Shown here one piece after another: positions 19,774 through 30,948 of a stretch of 64,000 nucleotides of DNA. Positions within the stretch are counted from its first letter, which is position 1. Every line of letters starts with the position of its first letter. The notes under the pieces are model-generated. The model saw nothing but the letters and a program-made list of their open reading frames with translations. It ran no database searches and had not been told where the DNA came from. The translations under genes and the position numbers were made by a program. The DNA comes from Thiobacillus thioparus DSM 505 (GTDB lineage Bacteria; Pseudomonadota; Gammaproteobacteria; Burkholderiales; Thiobacillaceae): the NCBI RefSeq assembly GCF_000373385.1, contig NZ_KB891331.1:112969-176968 (forward strand). The letters run 5' to 3'.

Positions 19774-21172
19774 GGTTTGTCCTCCCGGCGGATTCCGAAC
19801 CCAGTGCGGGCGCCACCTGGCCGATACTGCCGGCCCCCATCACCAGCACCACGTCGCCCGTCTGCGCGAGATCGCGCACCGTGGCAGGCACATCGGTCAC
19901 GTTTTCCACGAACACCGGCTCGACCTTGCCTGCCACGCGTACCGCGCGCGCCAGCGCACGGCCGTCGGCCGCCACGATGGGGGCCTCGCCGGCCGGGTAC
20001 ACCTCGGTCAACACCAGTACGTCGGTTTCCGACAGGACTTTCACGAAATCCTCGAAGCAGTCGCGCGTGCGCGTGAAACGATGCGGCTGGAACACCAGCA
20101 CCAGGCGCCGGCCGGGAAAGGCGCCACGCGCTGCGGCGAGCGTGGCAGCCATCTCGACCGGGTGATGGCCGTAGTCGTCGACCAGGCAATACTTCCCGCC
20201 ATCCTTCGCGGACAACTCGCCGTAGCGCTGGAAGCGGCGTCCCACGCCATGGAACTCGGCAAGCGCCTTGACGATGGCGGCATCGTCGGCACCGACTTCG
20301 CTCGCCACGGCAATCGCAGCCAATGCATTCAACACGTTGTGCATGCCCGGGTGGTTCAGCATCACGTCGAGATCGGCCACGCCCTCGCGCTTGACCGTGA
20401 AACGCATCTGGCCGCGCTCGAAGCGCGGATTGACCGCACGCACCTGCGCCGTCTCGTCGAAGCCATAGGTGGTGATCGGCTTGGTGATGCGCGGCAGGAT
20501 CTCGCGCACGTGCGGGTCGTCGATACACAGCACCGCCATGCCGTAGAAGGGCAGGCGCTGGCAGAAATCGACGAAGGCGGTTTTCAGGCGCTCGAAGTCA
20601 TGGCCATAAGTATCCATGTGATCGGCGTCGATGTTGGTGACGATGGCAATCACCGGCGTCAGATAGAGGAAGGACGCGTCGGACTCGTCGGCTTCGGCCA
20701 CCAGGAAATCGCCCTTGCCGAGCCGCGCGTTGGTACCGGCGGCCGTGAGCTTGCCGCCGATGACGTAGGTCGGATCCATACCGGCTTCGCCGAGGATACT
20801 GGCGACCAGGCTGGTGGTGGTGGTCTTGCCGTGGGTGCCGGCGATCGCAATGCCGCGCTGCAGCCGCATCAGCTCGGCCAGCATCAGTGCGCGCGGCACG
20901 ATGGGAATTTTCTTCTCGCGCGCGGCGATGACCTCGGGGTTGTCTTCCTGTACTGCGGTCGAAGTGACGACAGCATCGGCGTCGACGATATTCTCCGCCG
21001 CATGGCCGCGATGGATGCGCGCGCCCAGGCCGGCCAGCCGCTGCGTCACCGCGTTGTCGGCCAGGTCCGAGCCCGACACGCTATAACCCAGATTCAGCAG
21101 CACTTCGGCGATACCGCTCATGCCGACTCCACCGATGCCCACGAAATGGATGTGCTTGACGGCGTGCTTCAT
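19763..21172 (-). CDS. murC: UDP-N-acetylmuramate--L-alanine ligase
   Basis: Adds L-Ala to UDP-MurNAc, the first amino acid of the stem peptide. The Rossmann-like start [14 protein letters not shown], the P-loop [10 protein letters not shown] at about 111-120 and the late [10 protein letters not shown] motif identify MurC. The ATG at 21172 (469 residues) has GGGAGG 9 bases upstream. Unusually, a second near-copy of the first 12 codons lies 140 bases upstream at the murG end (see the repeat and leader ORF entries), and its stop overlaps this ATG as TGATG. Confidence 0.97.
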   Translation of the reverse strand: MKHAVKHIHFVGIGGVGMSGIAEVLLNLGYSVSGSDLADNAVTQRLAGLGARIHRGHAAENIVDADAVVTSTAVQEDNPEVIAAREKKIPIVPRALMLAELMRLQRGIAIAGTHGKTTTTSLVASILGEAGMDPTYVIGGKLTAAGTNARLGKGDFLVAEADESDASFLYLTPVIAIVTNIDADHMDTYGHDFERLKTAFVDFCQRLPFYGMAVLCIDDPHVREILPRITKPITTYGFDETAQVRAVNPRFERGQMRFTVKREGVADLDVMLNHPGMHNVLNALAAIAVASEVGADDAAIVKALAEFHGVGRRFQRYGELSAKDGGKYCLVDDYGHHPVEMAATLAAARGAFPGRRLVLVFQPHRFTRTRDCFEDFVKVLSETDVLVLTEVYPAGEAPIVAADGRALARAVRVAGKVEPVFVENVTDVPATVRDLAQTGDVVLVMGAGSIGQVAPALGSESAGRTNHAA

Positions 21173-21312
21173 CAGCCGCGGCCTCCCTTGCCGCCGCCCG
21201 ACGTGGGCATCCGGCGCCCCTCGCGGCCGCTCGCATCCCGCAAGCGGGATCCCTGCTCCCTGCTCGGATCGATCATGCCCACGAAATGGATGTGCTTGGC
21301 GGCGTACTTCAT
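21135..21312 (-). repeat. Duplicated murC 5' end (38-bp direct repeat, 140-bp period)
   Basis: The 38 bases at 21135-21172, which are the start of murC, recur at 21275-21312 with two mismatches. The second copy starts at the murG stop. The 102 bases between them include a hairpin (ATCCCGC/GCGGGAT around 21234-21250). The pattern fits a tandem duplication or an insertion flanked by a long direct repeat. Confidence 0.85.
21172..21312 (-). CDS. 46-codon leader ORF between murG and murC
   Basis: This open frame starts with an ATG that overlaps the murG stop (ATGA) and ends with a TGA that overlaps the murC start (TGATG). Its first 12 residues, [12 protein letters not shown], are a close copy of the MurC N-terminus, [12 protein letters not shown]. 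The rest is a Gly/Arg-rich sequence with no likely function. I infer that the ATG is the ancestral murC start, cut off by a duplication. It may still be translated and pass ribosomes from murG to murC. No independent proof of expression. Confidence 0.35.
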   Translation of the reverse strand: MKYAAKHIHFVGMIDPSREQGSRLRDASGREGRRMPTSGGGKGGRG

Positions 21313-22400
21313 TTGGCAAGTGCCTCGCAAATATCGGCGACGCGAGCCGTGGCATCGGGCTTGGCCAGTTGCCGGGCTTTGTCCGACATGACGGCGAGTG
21401 TGGCGCGGTCGAGGCTTCCGATCAGCGCGGCCAGCTTTTCCGCACTCAGGTCCTTTTGTTGCATCAGCCAGGCCGCGCCGGCATCGGACAGAAACTCGGC
21501 GTTGCCGGTCTGGTGGTTGTCCACCGCAAAAGGGAAGGGCACCAGCACCGCTGGCACGCCGGCACAGGCCAGTTCCGCGACGGTCATCGCGCCAGCGCGG
21601 CAGATCGCGAAATCGCAGTCGCGATAGGCGGCAGCCATGTCCTCGATGTAATCGCGCACCTCGGCCTCGACGCCGGCGGCAGCATAATTCGCACGCAGCG
21701 CATCCAGGTGCTGGCGGCCGGACTGATGGACGACATGTGGACGCTTGCCGGCAGGCAGCAGGGCCAGTGCCTGCGGGACCCGTTCATTCAGGGCCTGCGC
21801 GCCGAGGCTGCCACCGACCACCAGCAGACGCAGCGGTCCGCTGTGCGCCACCGGCGTGGCGACGGCAATGTCGCTCCGGACTGGGTTGCCCACCCATTCG
21901 GTTGTCACGCGACGACATGGAATCGGTTTGTCGTGCGCATGGGTGAACACCTTGGGAAAGGCCGTCAGTACGCGGTCTGCAAGACAAGCCAGCACTCGGT
22001 TGGTGAGGCCGCCGATCGAATTCTGTTCGTGGATGACCAGCGGTTTGTTGAGCAGGCTCGCCATCATGCCGCCGGGGAAGGCGGTATAACCGCCCATGCC
22101 GAGCACGACATCAGGGCGGCGCTTGAGGATGGCGACGAGGCTCTGCCAGAAGGCGACCAGCAGGGTGGCCGGCAACAGCAGCTTTTTTAACACGCCCTTG
22201 CCACGCACGCCACCCATGCTCACCCATACCATGTCGATGCCCGCCGCCGGTATTACCCGCGCTTCCAGCCCCGCCCGCGTGCCGAGCCAGAATACCTCCC
22301 AGCCGCGCGCGCGCAGCGCGTCGGCCACCGCAAGCGCCGGGTAGACGTGACCGCCGGTGCCGCCGGCCATGACCATGAGCGTACGGTTCAGGGCGGCCAT
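21309..22400 (-). CDS. murG: UDP-GlcNAc:lipid I N-acetylglucosaminyltransferase
   Basis: A peripheral inner-membrane GT-B enzyme that turns lipid I into lipid II. The Gly-rich N-terminal loop [14 protein letters not shown] and the C-terminal nucleotide-sugar site ([25 protein letters not shown] region) are clear. 363 residues. Its start overlaps the ftsW stop by one base. Confidence 0.97.
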   Translation of the reverse strand: MAALNRTLMVMAGGTGGHVYPALAVADALRARGWEVFWLGTRAGLEARVIPAAGIDMVWVSMGGVRGKGVLKKLLLPATLLVAFWQSLVAILKRRPDVVLGMGGYTAFPGGMMASLLNKPLVIHEQNSIGGLTNRVLACLADRVLTAFPKVFTHAHDKPIPCRRVTTEWVGNPVRSDIAVATPVAHSGPLRLLVVGGSLGAQALNERVPQALALLPAGKRPHVVHQSGRQHLDALRANYAAAGVEAEVRDYIEDMAAAYRDCDFAICRAGAMTVAELACAGVPAVLVPFPFAVDNHQTGNAEFLSDAGAAWLMQQKDLSAEKLAALIGSLDRATLAVMSDKARQLAKPDATARVADICEALAK

Positions 22401-23557
22401 CAGAACGTTTTTCCTCGCATCATCTGCCGATGTTCCCAGTCGATGCGCAACAGGATGGCAACCGCCAGGCAGTTGGCGATGATGCCGCTGCCGCCGAACG
22501 ACAGGAAAGGCAGCGTGAGGCCCTTGGTCGGCAAAAGGCCGACGTTCACGCCCATGTTGATGAGCGCCTGCACGCCGATCCAGATGCCGATGCCTTGCGC
22601 TACCAGTGCGCAGAAATTGCGCTCGAGCTGGGCCGCGCGGTGGCCGATCAGGAAGGCTTTGACGATGAGCCAGGCGAACAGGGCGACCACCACGACCACC
22701 CCGACGAAACCGAATTCCTCGGCAATCACCGCCATCAGGAAATCGGTGTGCGCTTCAGGCAGATAGAACAGCTTTTCGATACTGCCACCCAAACCTAGGC
22801 CCAGCCATTCGCCGCGGCCGAAAGCGATCAGCGCATGCGACAGCTGATAACCCTTGCCATACGGATCGGCGAACGGATCCATGAAACCGAGCACGCGCTG
22901 CAGCCGATATGGCGACGTCAGGATCAGCAGGACGAAGCCGATCAGCAGCACCACCACCAGACCTGCAAACACTTTCCAGTTGAGTCCGCCGAGGAACAGG
23001 ATACCCATGGCGATCGACACGATGACGACGAAGGCGCCAAAATCCGGCTCGCGCAGCAGCAGCGCGCCGGCCAGCATCATCACCGCGGCCATCGGCAGGA
23101 AACCCTTCTTGAAATCGTGCATGAAGGCAGCCTTGCGCGTGGTGTAGTCGGCGGCATACAGCACGGCAAGGAACTTCATCAGTTCCGAGGGCTGCAGGTT
23201 GGCAAAGCCGAGCGGAATCCAGCGCCGGCTGCCGTTGACCTCGCGCCCGATATGCGGGATCAGCACGACCACCAGCAACAGCAGGCCGGCAAGAAAGAGA
23301 TAGGGAGCCGCCTGCTGCCACACCCGCATCGGCACCCGGAACGCGGCCATGCCGACTCCGACGCCCATGGCGATGAAGATGCCCTGCCGCAGCAGATAGT
23401 ACTCGCCGTTGTGGTGGGTATAGCGGGCGGCTTCGGCGATCGCGATCGACGCGGAGTAAACCATCACCAGGCCGATCGCCAACAGGCCCATGGCCAGCCA
23501 CAACAGGCTGAAATCGAGCTCGGCACTGGGTTTGGGCGCGCGCGCGGCGTAGAGCAT
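22400..23557 (-). CDS. ftsW: Septal lipid II polymerase FtsW (SEDS family)
   Basis: A ten-helix SEDS glycosyltransferase that polymerises lipid II at the septum with FtsI. The many hydrophobic segments, the [16 protein letters not shown] region, the extracellular motif around [20 protein letters not shown] and the late [10 protein letters not shown] are diagnostic. 385 residues. It overlaps murD and murG by one base each. Confidence 0.97.
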   Translation of the reverse strand: MLYAARAPKPSAELDFSLLWLAMGLLAIGLVMVYSASIAIAEAARYTHHNGEYYLLRQGIFIAMGVGVGMAAFRVPMRVWQQAAPYLFLAGLLLLVVVLIPHIGREVNGSRRWIPLGFANLQPSELMKFLAVLYAADYTTRKAAFMHDFKKGFLPMAAVMMLAGALLLREPDFGAFVVIVSIAMGILFLGGLNWKVFAGLVVVLLIGFVLLILTSPYRLQRVLGFMDPFADPYGKGYQLSHALIAFGRGEWLGLGLGGSIEKLFYLPEAHTDFLMAVIAEEFGFVGVVVVVALFAWLIVKAFLIGHRAAQLERNFCALVAQGIGIWIGVQALINMGVNVGLLPTKGLTLPFLSFGGSGIIANCLAVAILLRIDWEHRQMMRGKTF

Positions 23558-24981
23558 CAGTTCGCCGCCCGTTCAGCCGCCAGCTTGTTCACGGCGGCGA
23601 CGAACACTTCGGCGCGATGAACGTAGTTGCGGAACATGTCGAAGCTGGCGCAGGCGGGCGACAACAGGACGGCATCGCCGGGATGGGCGAGACGCTGCGC
23701 CTGGCCCACTGCATCGGCAAGGCTGGTAGCCGCATACACGTCGACGCCACAGCCTGCGATGGCCGCATCGATCAGTTGCGCGTCGCGTCCGATCAGCACC
23801 ACGGCTCGGGCATTGGCTTCCACTGCCGCCTTGAGTGGACTGAAATCCTGCCCCTTGCCGTCGCCGCCCAGGATCACCACTGCCTTGCGATTGCCCATGC
23901 CATACAGTGCGGCCTCGGTGGCGCCGACATTGGTGCCTTTCGAGTCGTCGTAGTAGGTCACGCCCTCGATCTCGACAACTTTTTCCACCCGGTGCGGCAG
24001 CCCCTTGAAATGCAACAGGCCACGCAACAAGGCCTCCATCGGCAAATCCAGCGCGCGGGTCAGTGCCAGGGCTGCCAGGGCATTGGCCGCGTTGTGCAGG
24101 CCGGCCACCGGCAGCGCGGACAAGGGCATCAACATGTCCCCGCCCAAGCAGAGCTCGTCCTCGCACAAACCGAAGTTCTCGCCCTTCGGGCAGCGATCCA
24201 GACCGAAGCTCACCACGTGGCGGCCGGATCGTGCCATGGCGAGGCTACGTGCATCGTCGCGGTTCACTACCTGCACGCCATCGCCGTCATAGATGCGTGC
24301 CTTGGCGGCAACGTAAGCGTCCATGTCAGGATAACGATCCATGTGGTCTTCCGACACGTTGAGCACTGTGGCGGCATCGGCGTTGAGGCTGGTGGTCGTC
24401 TCGAGCTGGAAGCTCGACAATTCCAGCACCCACACCTGAGGCGCAGGGGCGATGCCCTGTTCGATTTCGACCAGCGCATCCAGCACCGGCAGGCCGATAT
24501 TGCCGGCCACACAAGTAGTCAGCCCAGCCGTGCGACACATGTCGCCACACATCGAGGTGACAGTGCTCTTGCCGTTGCTGCCGGTGATGGCGATCACCCG
24601 CATCGGACCACTTGAATCGGTCGACGCGGCACGCTCGGTGTTGAGTGCATGGATCGCCCGGGCGAACAGTTCCACATCACCTACCACCTCGACGCCTGCA
24701 GCGACGGCACGCGCGACAGCCGGTTCGGCCAGCGGCACGCCCGGGCTGAGCACCAACATGTCGGCCGCCTGTAGACGGGCATCGTCGAACGGACCGGTAA
24801 AGAGCGGCACCTGCGGCAGCCATTCCACCAGGCGCGCAGCATGCGGCGGCGTCGCGCGGCTGTCGGCCACGCTCACCCGCGCGCCGCGCGCCGCCAGCCA
24901 ACGAACGCATGACAGCCCGGTGTCGCCGAGGCCGAGCACCAGGACCTGCTTGCCGGAAAGGTTCAGACTGTCGTAGTTCAT
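23557..24981 (-). CDS. murD: UDP-N-acetylmuramoyl-L-alanine--D-glutamate ligase
   Basis: Adds D-Glu to UDP-MurNAc-L-Ala. The N-terminal Rossmann fold [10 protein letters not shown], the P-loop TGSNGKST at about 133-140 and the C-terminal [12 protein letters not shown] motif identify MurD. The true start is the ATG at 24981 (474 residues), overlapping the mraY stop as ATGA. The frame stays open far upstream through mraY, but that part is not coding. Confidence 0.97.
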   Translation of the reverse strand: MNYDSLNLSGKQVLVLGLGDTGLSCVRWLAARGARVSVADSRATPPHAARLVEWLPQVPLFTGPFDDARLQAADMLVLSPGVPLAEPAVARAVAAGVEVVGDVELFARAIHALNTERAASTDSSGPMRVIAITGSNGKSTVTSMCGDMCRTAGLTTCVAGNIGLPVLDALVEIEQGIAPAPQVWVLELSSFQLETTTSLNADAATVLNVSEDHMDRYPDMDAYVAAKARIYDGDGVQVVNRDDARSLAMARSGRHVVSFGLDRCPKGENFGLCEDELCLGGDMLMPLSALPVAGLHNAANALAALALTRALDLPMEALLRGLLHFKGLPHRVEKVVEIEGVTYYDDSKGTNVGATEAALYGMGNRKAVVILGGDGKGQDFSPLKAAVEANARAVVLIGRDAQLIDAAIAGCGVDVYAATSLADAVGQAQRLAHPGDAVLLSPACASFDMFRNYVHRAEVFVAAVNKLAAERAAN

Positions 24982-26063
24982 CTCAGTTTCAGGCTCGACA
25001 GGCCGATCAGCACCAGCATCATGCTGATGATCCAGAATCGCACGACGACCTGATTTTCCTTCCAGCCCTTCAGTTCGTAGTGGTGATGAATCGGCGCCAT
25101 GCGGAACACGCGTTTGCCGGTGAGCTTGAACGAGGCGACCTGCACCATGACCGACAGGGTTTCCACCACGAACACGCCGCACATGATGAAGAGGATGATC
25201 TCCTGCCGTACGATGACGGCGACCACCCCAAGGGCGGCGCCCAGCGCCAGCGCACCGACGTCGCCCATGAAGACTTCCGCCGGATAGGCGTTGAACCACA
25301 GGAAGGCCAGCCCCGCCCCCGCCATCGCCGAACAGAACACCGCGAGCTCGCCCGCACCGGGCACGTGCGGCAGGCCGAGGTATTTCGAGAACACCGCGTT
25401 GCCCGCGACGTAGGCAAAGATCGCCAGGGCGGACGCCACCATCACGGTCGGCAGGATCGCCAGGCCATCGAGGCCGTCGGTGAGGTTGACCGCGTTGCTG
25501 GAACCGACGATGACGAAATAGGTCAGCGCGATGAAACCCACCGCCGACAGCGGGACCGTGGCGTGCTTGAGAAAGGGAATGATGAGTTCGGTGTGCGCGG
25601 GCAGGCTGGCGCTGTGCCACAGATAGGCCGCGACCGCGAGGCCGATCACCGACTGCCAGAAGTACTTCCAGCGCGAGGGCAGGCCGCGCGAGTTCTTCTC
25701 GACGACCTTGCGCCAGTCGTCGACCCAGCCGATGACGCCGAAGCCCAGCAGGGTGAGCAAGGCCACCCAAACATAGTCGTTGGACAGGTCCGCCCACAGC
25801 AGCGTGGTCACGGTGACCGAGACCAGGATCAGCGCGCCGCCCATGGTCGGCGTGCCGGCCTTGACCAGATGGGTTTGCGGGCCGTCGCTGCGCACCGACT
25901 GGCCGATTTTCAGAGCGGTGAGCTTGCGGATCACGGCCGGGCCGACGATGAAGGAGATCGTCAGCGCGGTGAGCGTGGCCAGCACGGCACGCAGCGTCAG
26001 GTAATTGAAGACGTTGAATGCCCGAACGTCCTGGCCCAGATGCTGAAACAGCCACAGGAGCAT
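24978..26063 (-). CDS. mraY: Phospho-N-acetylmuramoyl-pentapeptide transferase
   Basis: An integral membrane enzyme that attaches phospho-MurNAc-pentapeptide to undecaprenyl phosphate, making lipid I. Ten hydrophobic helices are visible. The motifs [24 protein letters not shown] (catalytic Asp) and [12 protein letters not shown] are all intact. 361 residues. The start is one base from the murF stop region. Confidence 0.97.
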   Translation of the reverse strand: MLLWLFQHLGQDVRAFNVFNYLTLRAVLATLTALTISFIVGPAVIRKLTALKIGQSVRSDGPQTHLVKAGTPTMGGALILVSVTVTTLLWADLSNDYVWVALLTLLGFGVIGWVDDWRKVVEKNSRGLPSRWKYFWQSVIGLAVAAYLWHSASLPAHTELIIPFLKHATVPLSAVGFIALTYFVIVGSSNAVNLTDGLDGLAILPTVMVASALAIFAYVAGNAVFSKYLGLPHVPGAGELAVFCSAMAGAGLAFLWFNAYPAEVFMGDVGALALGAALGVVAVIVRQEIILFIMCGVFVVETLSVMVQVASFKLTGKRVFRMAPIHHHYELKGWKENQVVVRFWIISMMLVLIGLSSLKLR

Positions 26064-26064
26064 G

Positions 26065-27453
26065 TCAGTGTCCCTCGCGCCCCGGCTGCGTAGCTGCCGG
26101 GTCTTCCATAAAACTGTTGACCACGCGTTCCATCTGCATGAAACGCGAGCCTTTCACCAGCACGGTGGTGTCGGGCGTGAGTGCGTTTTCGAGTTCGGCA
26201 AGCAGTTCCTGGATACGTTCGAAATGCATGGCGCCGGCGCCGAAGGCCCCGACGGTTTCCTTCGTCAGTTCGCCCAGCGCCAGCAACCTGTCCACCCCTG
26301 CCGCGCGCGCCGCCAACCCAATCTCTGCATGCATCGCTACGGCGGCGCTGCCCAGTTCGCCCATGTCGCCCAGCACCAGCACTTTCTTGCCAGCCTGTTG
26401 CACCAGCACAGCCAATGCGGCCTTAACCGAGTCGGGATTGGCGTTATAGGTGTCGTCGATGAAGGTGCTGCCGTGCAGTGCAGGCTTCTTCTGCAGACGG
26501 CCCTTGACGCCGCCGAATCCCGATAGCCCGGCGACGATGCTGCGATGACTGATGTCGAGCGCGAATGCAGCGGCCACGGCGGCAAGCGCATTCATCGCGT
26601 TATGCTCGCCCGGCACCTGCAGGGCGACGTCCAGGGTCGCATTGGGCAGCGTGAGGGTGAGCGTCGAGCCGAAATCGCCGGGTTGATAATGGCCGCGTAC
26701 TACGGCCGGCTGCTTGAGGCCGAAGTCGATCACGCAGCGACGCGCATTGGCTTCGCGCCACAACCAGGCATGCGGGTCATCGGCGTTGAATACTGCGATA
26801 CCGGCATCCGACAGGCCATGGAATATCTCGCCCTTGGCACGCGCGATATTTTCAATCGAGCCGAGGAAGCCGATATGCGCGGACAGGGCGTTGTTGACCA
26901 CCGCCACATCGGGCGCGGTCAGGCGCGTCAGGTAGTCGATTTCGCCTGCATGGTTCATGCCCATTTCCAGTACGGCGTATTGGTGCGACTCGCGCAGGCG
27001 CAGCAGCATCAGCGGCAGGCCGATGTCGTTGTTGAGATTGCCTTCGGTATGGAGCACGGCGGCGTCCGCCCCGGCTTCCGCCCGCAGAATCGCCGCCAGC
27101 ATTTCCTTGACCGTGGTCTTGCCGTTGCTGCCGGTAATGGCGACCACCGGAACGGCGAAGCGCTGGCGCCAGGCGGCAGCCAGCTTGCCCAATGCCAGGC
27201 GGGTATCGTCGACACGGATGGCGGCGGTTACAGCAGGTGCCTGGGCCTGGTCGAGCACCACGCCGGCCGCACCCTGCTGCAGCGCCTGGGCGGCAAACCT
27301 GCCGCCGTCGAACTTTTCGCCGCGCAACGCGATGAAGAGATCGCCCGGCCGGATCGTCCGGCTGTCGGTGGAGATGCGCAGCACCTCGGCATCCTCACCC
27401 GCAAACGGTACGCCCAGCATGGCAGCGACTTCGGAAAGACGCATCATGTCCAC
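26065..27453 (-). CDS. murF: UDP-MurNAc-tripeptide--D-Ala-D-Ala ligase
   Basis: Adds the D-Ala-D-Ala dipeptide made by Ddl. The P-loop TGSNGKTT is at about 107-114, [11 protein letters not shown] and [11 protein letters not shown] are typical MurF motifs, and the family length (462 residues) is normal. It overlaps the murE end by 10 bases. Confidence 0.97.
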   Translation of the reverse strand: MDMMRLSEVAAMLGVPFAGEDAEVLRISTDSRTIRPGDLFIALRGEKFDGGRFAAQALQQGAAGVVLDQAQAPAVTAAIRVDDTRLALGKLAAAWRQRFAVPVVAITGSNGKTTVKEMLAAILRAEAGADAAVLHTEGNLNNDIGLPLMLLRLRESHQYAVLEMGMNHAGEIDYLTRLTAPDVAVVNNALSAHIGFLGSIENIARAKGEIFHGLSDAGIAVFNADDPHAWLWREANARRCVIDFGLKQPAVVRGHYQPGDFGSTLTLTLPNATLDVALQVPGEHNAMNALAAVAAAFALDISHRSIVAGLSGFGGVKGRLQKKPALHGSTFIDDTYNANPDSVKAALAVLVQQAGKKVLVLGDMGELGSAAVAMHAEIGLAARAAGVDRLLALGELTKETVGAFGAGAMHFERIQELLAELENALTPDTTVLVKGSRFMQMERVVNSFMEDPAATQPGREGH

Positions 27454-28949
27454 GCCTCCAGTGCCTTCTTCGCTACGGCCACGTCGGAGAATGGCAGGCG
27501 CTCGCCCGCAACTTCCTGGTAATCCTCATGACCCTTGCCGGCGATCAACACCACATCGCCTTGATGCGCGCCGCCGATGGCCTCGAAGATGGCGCGCGCG
27601 CGGTCGGGCTCGACATGCGGCTTGCCGTTCATCCCGGCGAGAATGTCTTGAATGATGTGATGCGGGTCTTCGTTGCGCGGGTTGTCGCTGGTGACCCAGA
27701 TTTCATCCGCGCCTTTGGCGGTGGCCCGCCCCATCAACGGACGCTTGCCCTTGTCGCGATTGCCGCCGCAGCCGAAGACGCAGATCAGGCGCCCGCCGCC
27801 GGCGATTTCACGTAGCGTGGCAAGCACTTTTTCCAGCGCATCGGGCGTATGGGCATAATCCACGACTACCAGCGGATGCACATTGCCGCCAAGTGTCTGC
27901 ATCCGCCCCGGCGGCGGCGTGACATGTGCCAATGCCTGGCAGGCATCGTCCAGCTTCACGTCCGAAACCAGCAAGGTGGTGAGCACGGCCAGCAGATTGG
28001 CTGCGTTGAAACGCCCCAGCAATGGCACATCGAACTCGACGTTGCCCCAGTCGGTATGAACCCGCAGGTGCAAGCCGGCTTGGGACAGATGTAATTTTTC
28101 CCCTACCACCGCACCGCGCTGGAATCCGTATCCGGCGACGCGCGCGGGCCGGGTTTCGCTTTCCAGCCGCCGCCCGAATTCGTCGTCGACATTGACCACC
28201 ACCCATTGCAGCCCGGGCCAATTGAACAGCCGGGCCTTGGCATCGGCATAGTTCTCCATGTTGCCGTGGTAATCGAGGTGGTCGCGCGACAGATTGGTCA
28301 GCACGGCGACATTGAAACGAGTCCCGTTGACGCGTCCCTGTGCGAGCCCGTGCGACGAGACTTCCATCGCACAGGCAACCGCGCCCTGTTGCCGGTACGC
28401 CGCAAGGCGTTGCTGCAACTCGATGGCGTCGGGCGTGGTGTTGAGTGCGGGCGTCAGCGCCCCGGGCATGGCCCCGACCGGCGGGAAGCCATTGCCGACG
28501 GTGCCGACGACAGCCGTCTTGCGTCCCAGTTGCGTGAAGGCCTGCGCCACCCAGTGTGCCACCGAGGTCTTGCCGTTGGTGCCGGTGACGCCGACCATGT
28601 GCAGCGCGTGCGAAGGCTCGCCATATACGTGCGCGGCGATTTCGCCGATACGGGTCTTCAGCCCGACCACGCCGGCATTGGGAATGTCCAGCGCCGGATC
28701 CCACTGAAAGTGGTCCGCTTCCCACAATACGCCGTCGACACGCCGCGCCACGGCTTGTGCAATGAAATCACGCCCATCGCACGCCTCGCCGGGATAGGCG
28801 GCGAACACGGTGCCGGGCGTGGCCTTGCGGCTGTCGCTGGTGAGTTCGCCGACGGCAATCCCGAGCCGCTCCAGAATATGCGGCACCGTTTCGTGGATAG
28901 CCTGGGATGCGGCCGGGCCGGAAACGGTATGCGAGCCGGCAGCCGCCAT
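27444..28949 (-). CDS. murE: UDP-MurNAc-L-Ala-D-Glu--meso-diaminopimelate ligase
   Basis: Adds the third stem-peptide residue. The P-loop GVTGTNGKTS is at about 120-129. TSDNPRNEDP carries the DNPR motif that selects meso-diaminopimelate, as expected for a Gram-negative wall. I use the ATG at 28949 (501 residues), which overlaps the ftsI stop as TGATG; a GTG at 28952 directly before it is the alternative. A run of nine G (coding strand) just upstream acts as SD. Confidence 0.97.
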   Translation of the reverse strand: MAAAGSHTVSGPAASQAIHETVPHILERLGIAVGELTSDSRKATPGTVFAAYPGEACDGRDFIAQAVARRVDGVLWEADHFQWDPALDIPNAGVVGLKTRIGEIAAHVYGEPSHALHMVGVTGTNGKTSVAHWVAQAFTQLGRKTAVVGTVGNGFPPVGAMPGALTPALNTTPDAIELQQRLAAYRQQGAVACAMEVSSHGLAQGRVNGTRFNVAVLTNLSRDHLDYHGNMENYADAKARLFNWPGLQWVVVNVDDEFGRRLESETRPARVAGYGFQRGAVVGEKLHLSQAGLHLRVHTDWGNVEFDVPLLGRFNAANLLAVLTTLLVSDVKLDDACQALAHVTPPPGRMQTLGGNVHPLVVVDYAHTPDALEKVLATLREIAGGGRLICVFGCGGNRDKGKRPLMGRATAKGADEIWVTSDNPRNEDPHHIIQDILAGMNGKPHVEPDRARAIFEAIGGAHQGDVVLIAGKGHEDYQEVAGERLPFSDVAVAKKALEAWT

Positions 28950-30679
28950 CACGCCCCCCCCCTGGCCGACACGGCATTTTCGGTCATCTTCGTTTCGGTT
29001 TCCGGCGCATCGGGCGGCAGCCCGAGCAGGCGCAGGCTCGCTGCCATGACCTGCGCGAAGACGGGCCCTGCGACACTGCCGCCGTAATACACGCCATCCG
29101 ACGGCTCGTCGATCGTCACACCGATGATGAGGCGCGGATTCGACGCCGGCGCCATGCCGACGAAGGAGGCCAGATATCGATCCGGCGCGTAATGGCCATT
29201 GACGAGCTTGTGTGCGGTACCGGTCTTGCCGGCCACGCGATAGCCCGGCACCCGGGTCAATGTCCCGGTACCGCCTTCCTGAGTCACGGTCTCCATCATC
29301 GCGCGCACTTCCCGTGCAACGGTCGGAGAGAACACCCGTTCGCCGACGATCTCCTGCGGCTCACGCTTGAGGAAAGACAGCGGCATGACTTCGCCGTCGT
29401 TGGCAAACGCCATGTAGGCCCGGGTCAGTTGCAGCAGGCTGACCGACAGTCCGTAGCCATAAGCCATAGTGGCCTGCTCGACCGGCTTCCAGGTCGCCGG
29501 ATCGCGCAGCCGCCCGGCAGTCTCGCCCGGGAAGCCCGAGCCCGGCAACTGCCCGAACCCGGCACGATGCAACACTTCCCAATGCTGTTGCGGCGTCAGC
29601 GTCATCGCCATCTTGGCTGCGCCGACATTGCTCGATTTCTGGATGATCTCAGTCACCGTCAATTCCGGGTGGTGATGCTCGTCGTGTACCAGCTTGTTGC
29701 CCACACGGAAATTGTCCGGCGTCTCGATCACGCTGTCCGGGTGGAACAGGCCTCGTTCCAGCACCGCTGCCGCGACAAAGGGCTTGACGGTCGAGCCCGG
29801 TTCAAAGGTGTCGATTACTGCGCGGTTGCGCATCAGGTCAGGCTTGTAATTCTGGCGGTTGTTGGGATTGAAAACCGGTTGATTCACCAGCGCGAGAATC
29901 TCGCCGGTCTTGGCGTCGAGCACCACGATGCTGCCACCCTTGGCTTTGTGCTTCTCGATCGCCGCCGCCAGTTCACGGTGTGCCAGATACTGGATCTTGA
30001 GATCGAGCGACAGGGTCAGGTTGCCGCCCATCTGCGCAGTCTTGATCGGTGCCAGATCGCGAATGGTGTTGCCGTGGCGGTCGCGCAGAATCTGGCGTTC
30101 GCCTGCCCGGCCGGCCAGCCAGTCCTGGTAGGCGCGCTCGACGCCTTCCTGTCCTTTGTCGTCCACATTGGTGAAGCCCACCACCTGGGCAGTGACCGCA
30201 CCCGCCGGGTAGTAACGACGGTATTCGCGCTGCAGCGTCAGACCCGGCAACCCCATGGCGGCAATCTTGACGGCCTGCTCCGGGGTAACAGGACGCCGCA
30301 CGCTGAATTCGCCGCGCGTTTTGCGCGTCAGGGTTTTTGCCAACTCCGCTGGCGAGATATCGAGCACCCTGGCCAGGTGCACGCGCTGGTCTGCCGACAG
30401 ATTGAGGTCGGCTGCGCGCGCCCACAGGGACTCGACCGGCGTACTGATCGCCAGCAGCTGGCCATAACGATCCGTCACCTGTCCGCGGTGCGCCGGCAGG
30501 GTGAGGTTGCGATTGGACACCGCGTCGCCCTTGCCCTGCAGATAGTCGGTATTGAGCCCCTGCAGATAGAAGGCGCGCCCGGCCACCACCGTCAATCCGG
30601 CAAGCAGCAGGCCGCCCACCGTCGCCATGCGCCAGGGAGCGAGATTCAGCTTGAGCAGTTTGCGCGAGTGGTAGTTCAT
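28949..30679 (-). CDS. ftsI: Septal peptidoglycan transpeptidase (PBP3)
   Basis: A class B penicillin-binding protein that crosslinks septal peptidoglycan with FtsW. One membrane helix (about 19-38), a dimerisation domain beginning RGQVTDRYGQLLAIS, and the transpeptidase with SxxK (STVK, Ser at about 296), SSN (about 349) and KTGTA (about 480). 576 residues. The last codons run through a nine-base homopolymer (28954-28962) ending in RGGA. Confidence 0.97.
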   Translation of the reverse strand: MNYHSRKLLKLNLAPWRMATVGGLLLAGLTVVAGRAFYLQGLNTDYLQGKGDAVSNRNLTLPAHRGQVTDRYGQLLAISTPVESLWARAADLNLSADQRVHLARVLDISPAELAKTLTRKTRGEFSVRRPVTPEQAVKIAAMGLPGLTLQREYRRYYPAGAVTAQVVGFTNVDDKGQEGVERAYQDWLAGRAGERQILRDRHGNTIRDLAPIKTAQMGGNLTLSLDLKIQYLAHRELAAAIEKHKAKGGSIVVLDAKTGEILALVNQPVFNPNNRQNYKPDLMRNRAVIDTFEPGSTVKPFVAAAVLERGLFHPDSVIETPDNFRVGNKLVHDEHHHPELTVTEIIQKSSNVGAAKMAMTLTPQQHWEVLHRAGFGQLPGSGFPGETAGRLRDPATWKPVEQATMAYGYGLSVSLLQLTRAYMAFANDGEVMPLSFLKREPQEIVGERVFSPTVAREVRAMMETVTQEGGTGTLTRVPGYRVAGKTGTAHKLVNGHYAPDRYLASFVGMAPASNPRLIIGVTIDEPSDGVYYGGSVAGPVFAQVMAASLRLLGLPPDAPETETKMTENAVSARGGA

Positions 30680-30948
30680 GGCGCGTTCGTCAGCGTCTCG
30701 ATGCGCACGCGGTCATGCGGCGGAGCGATCAGGCCCAGCCGGGTCCTTGCAAGCGTGTCGACCCGTGCCGGGTTGGCCCAGGTGCCCTGTTCCAGCTGCA
30801 ATTGCCCCCACTGCTCATCCAGCACGCGCGCTTCTTTTTTCAAGCGCTCCAGCTCGACAAAATATGTGCGCGCGCGGTGCTGCGCCTGGATTACCGCCAG
30901 CGCACACGCCACCAGCACCAATGCAAGGACGACGTTGAGGCGGCTCAT
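30676..30948 (-). CDS. ftsL: Cell division protein FtsL
   Basis: A 90-residue bitopic divisome protein that pairs with FtsB. It has a short cytosolic N-terminus, a membrane helix ([17 protein letters not shown]) and a periplasmic coiled coil ([21 protein letters not shown]), then the conserved [11 protein letters not shown] end. It overlaps both rsmH and ftsI as ATGA. Confidence 0.95.
   Translation of the reverse strand: MSRLNVVLALVLVACALAVIQAQHRARTYFVELERLKKEARVLDEQWGQLQLEQGTWANPARVDTLARTRLGLIAPPHDRVRIETLTNAP

Noticed and set aside
24982..26055. A long N-terminal extension of murD through mraY
   Set aside because: The frame is open only by chance; MurD begins at 24981 with a coupled ATGA and family-matching N-terminus.
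28951..28962. A frameshift in ftsI
   Set aside because: The nine-base run lies at the end of the gene and the frame is intact to a proper stop coupled to murE.
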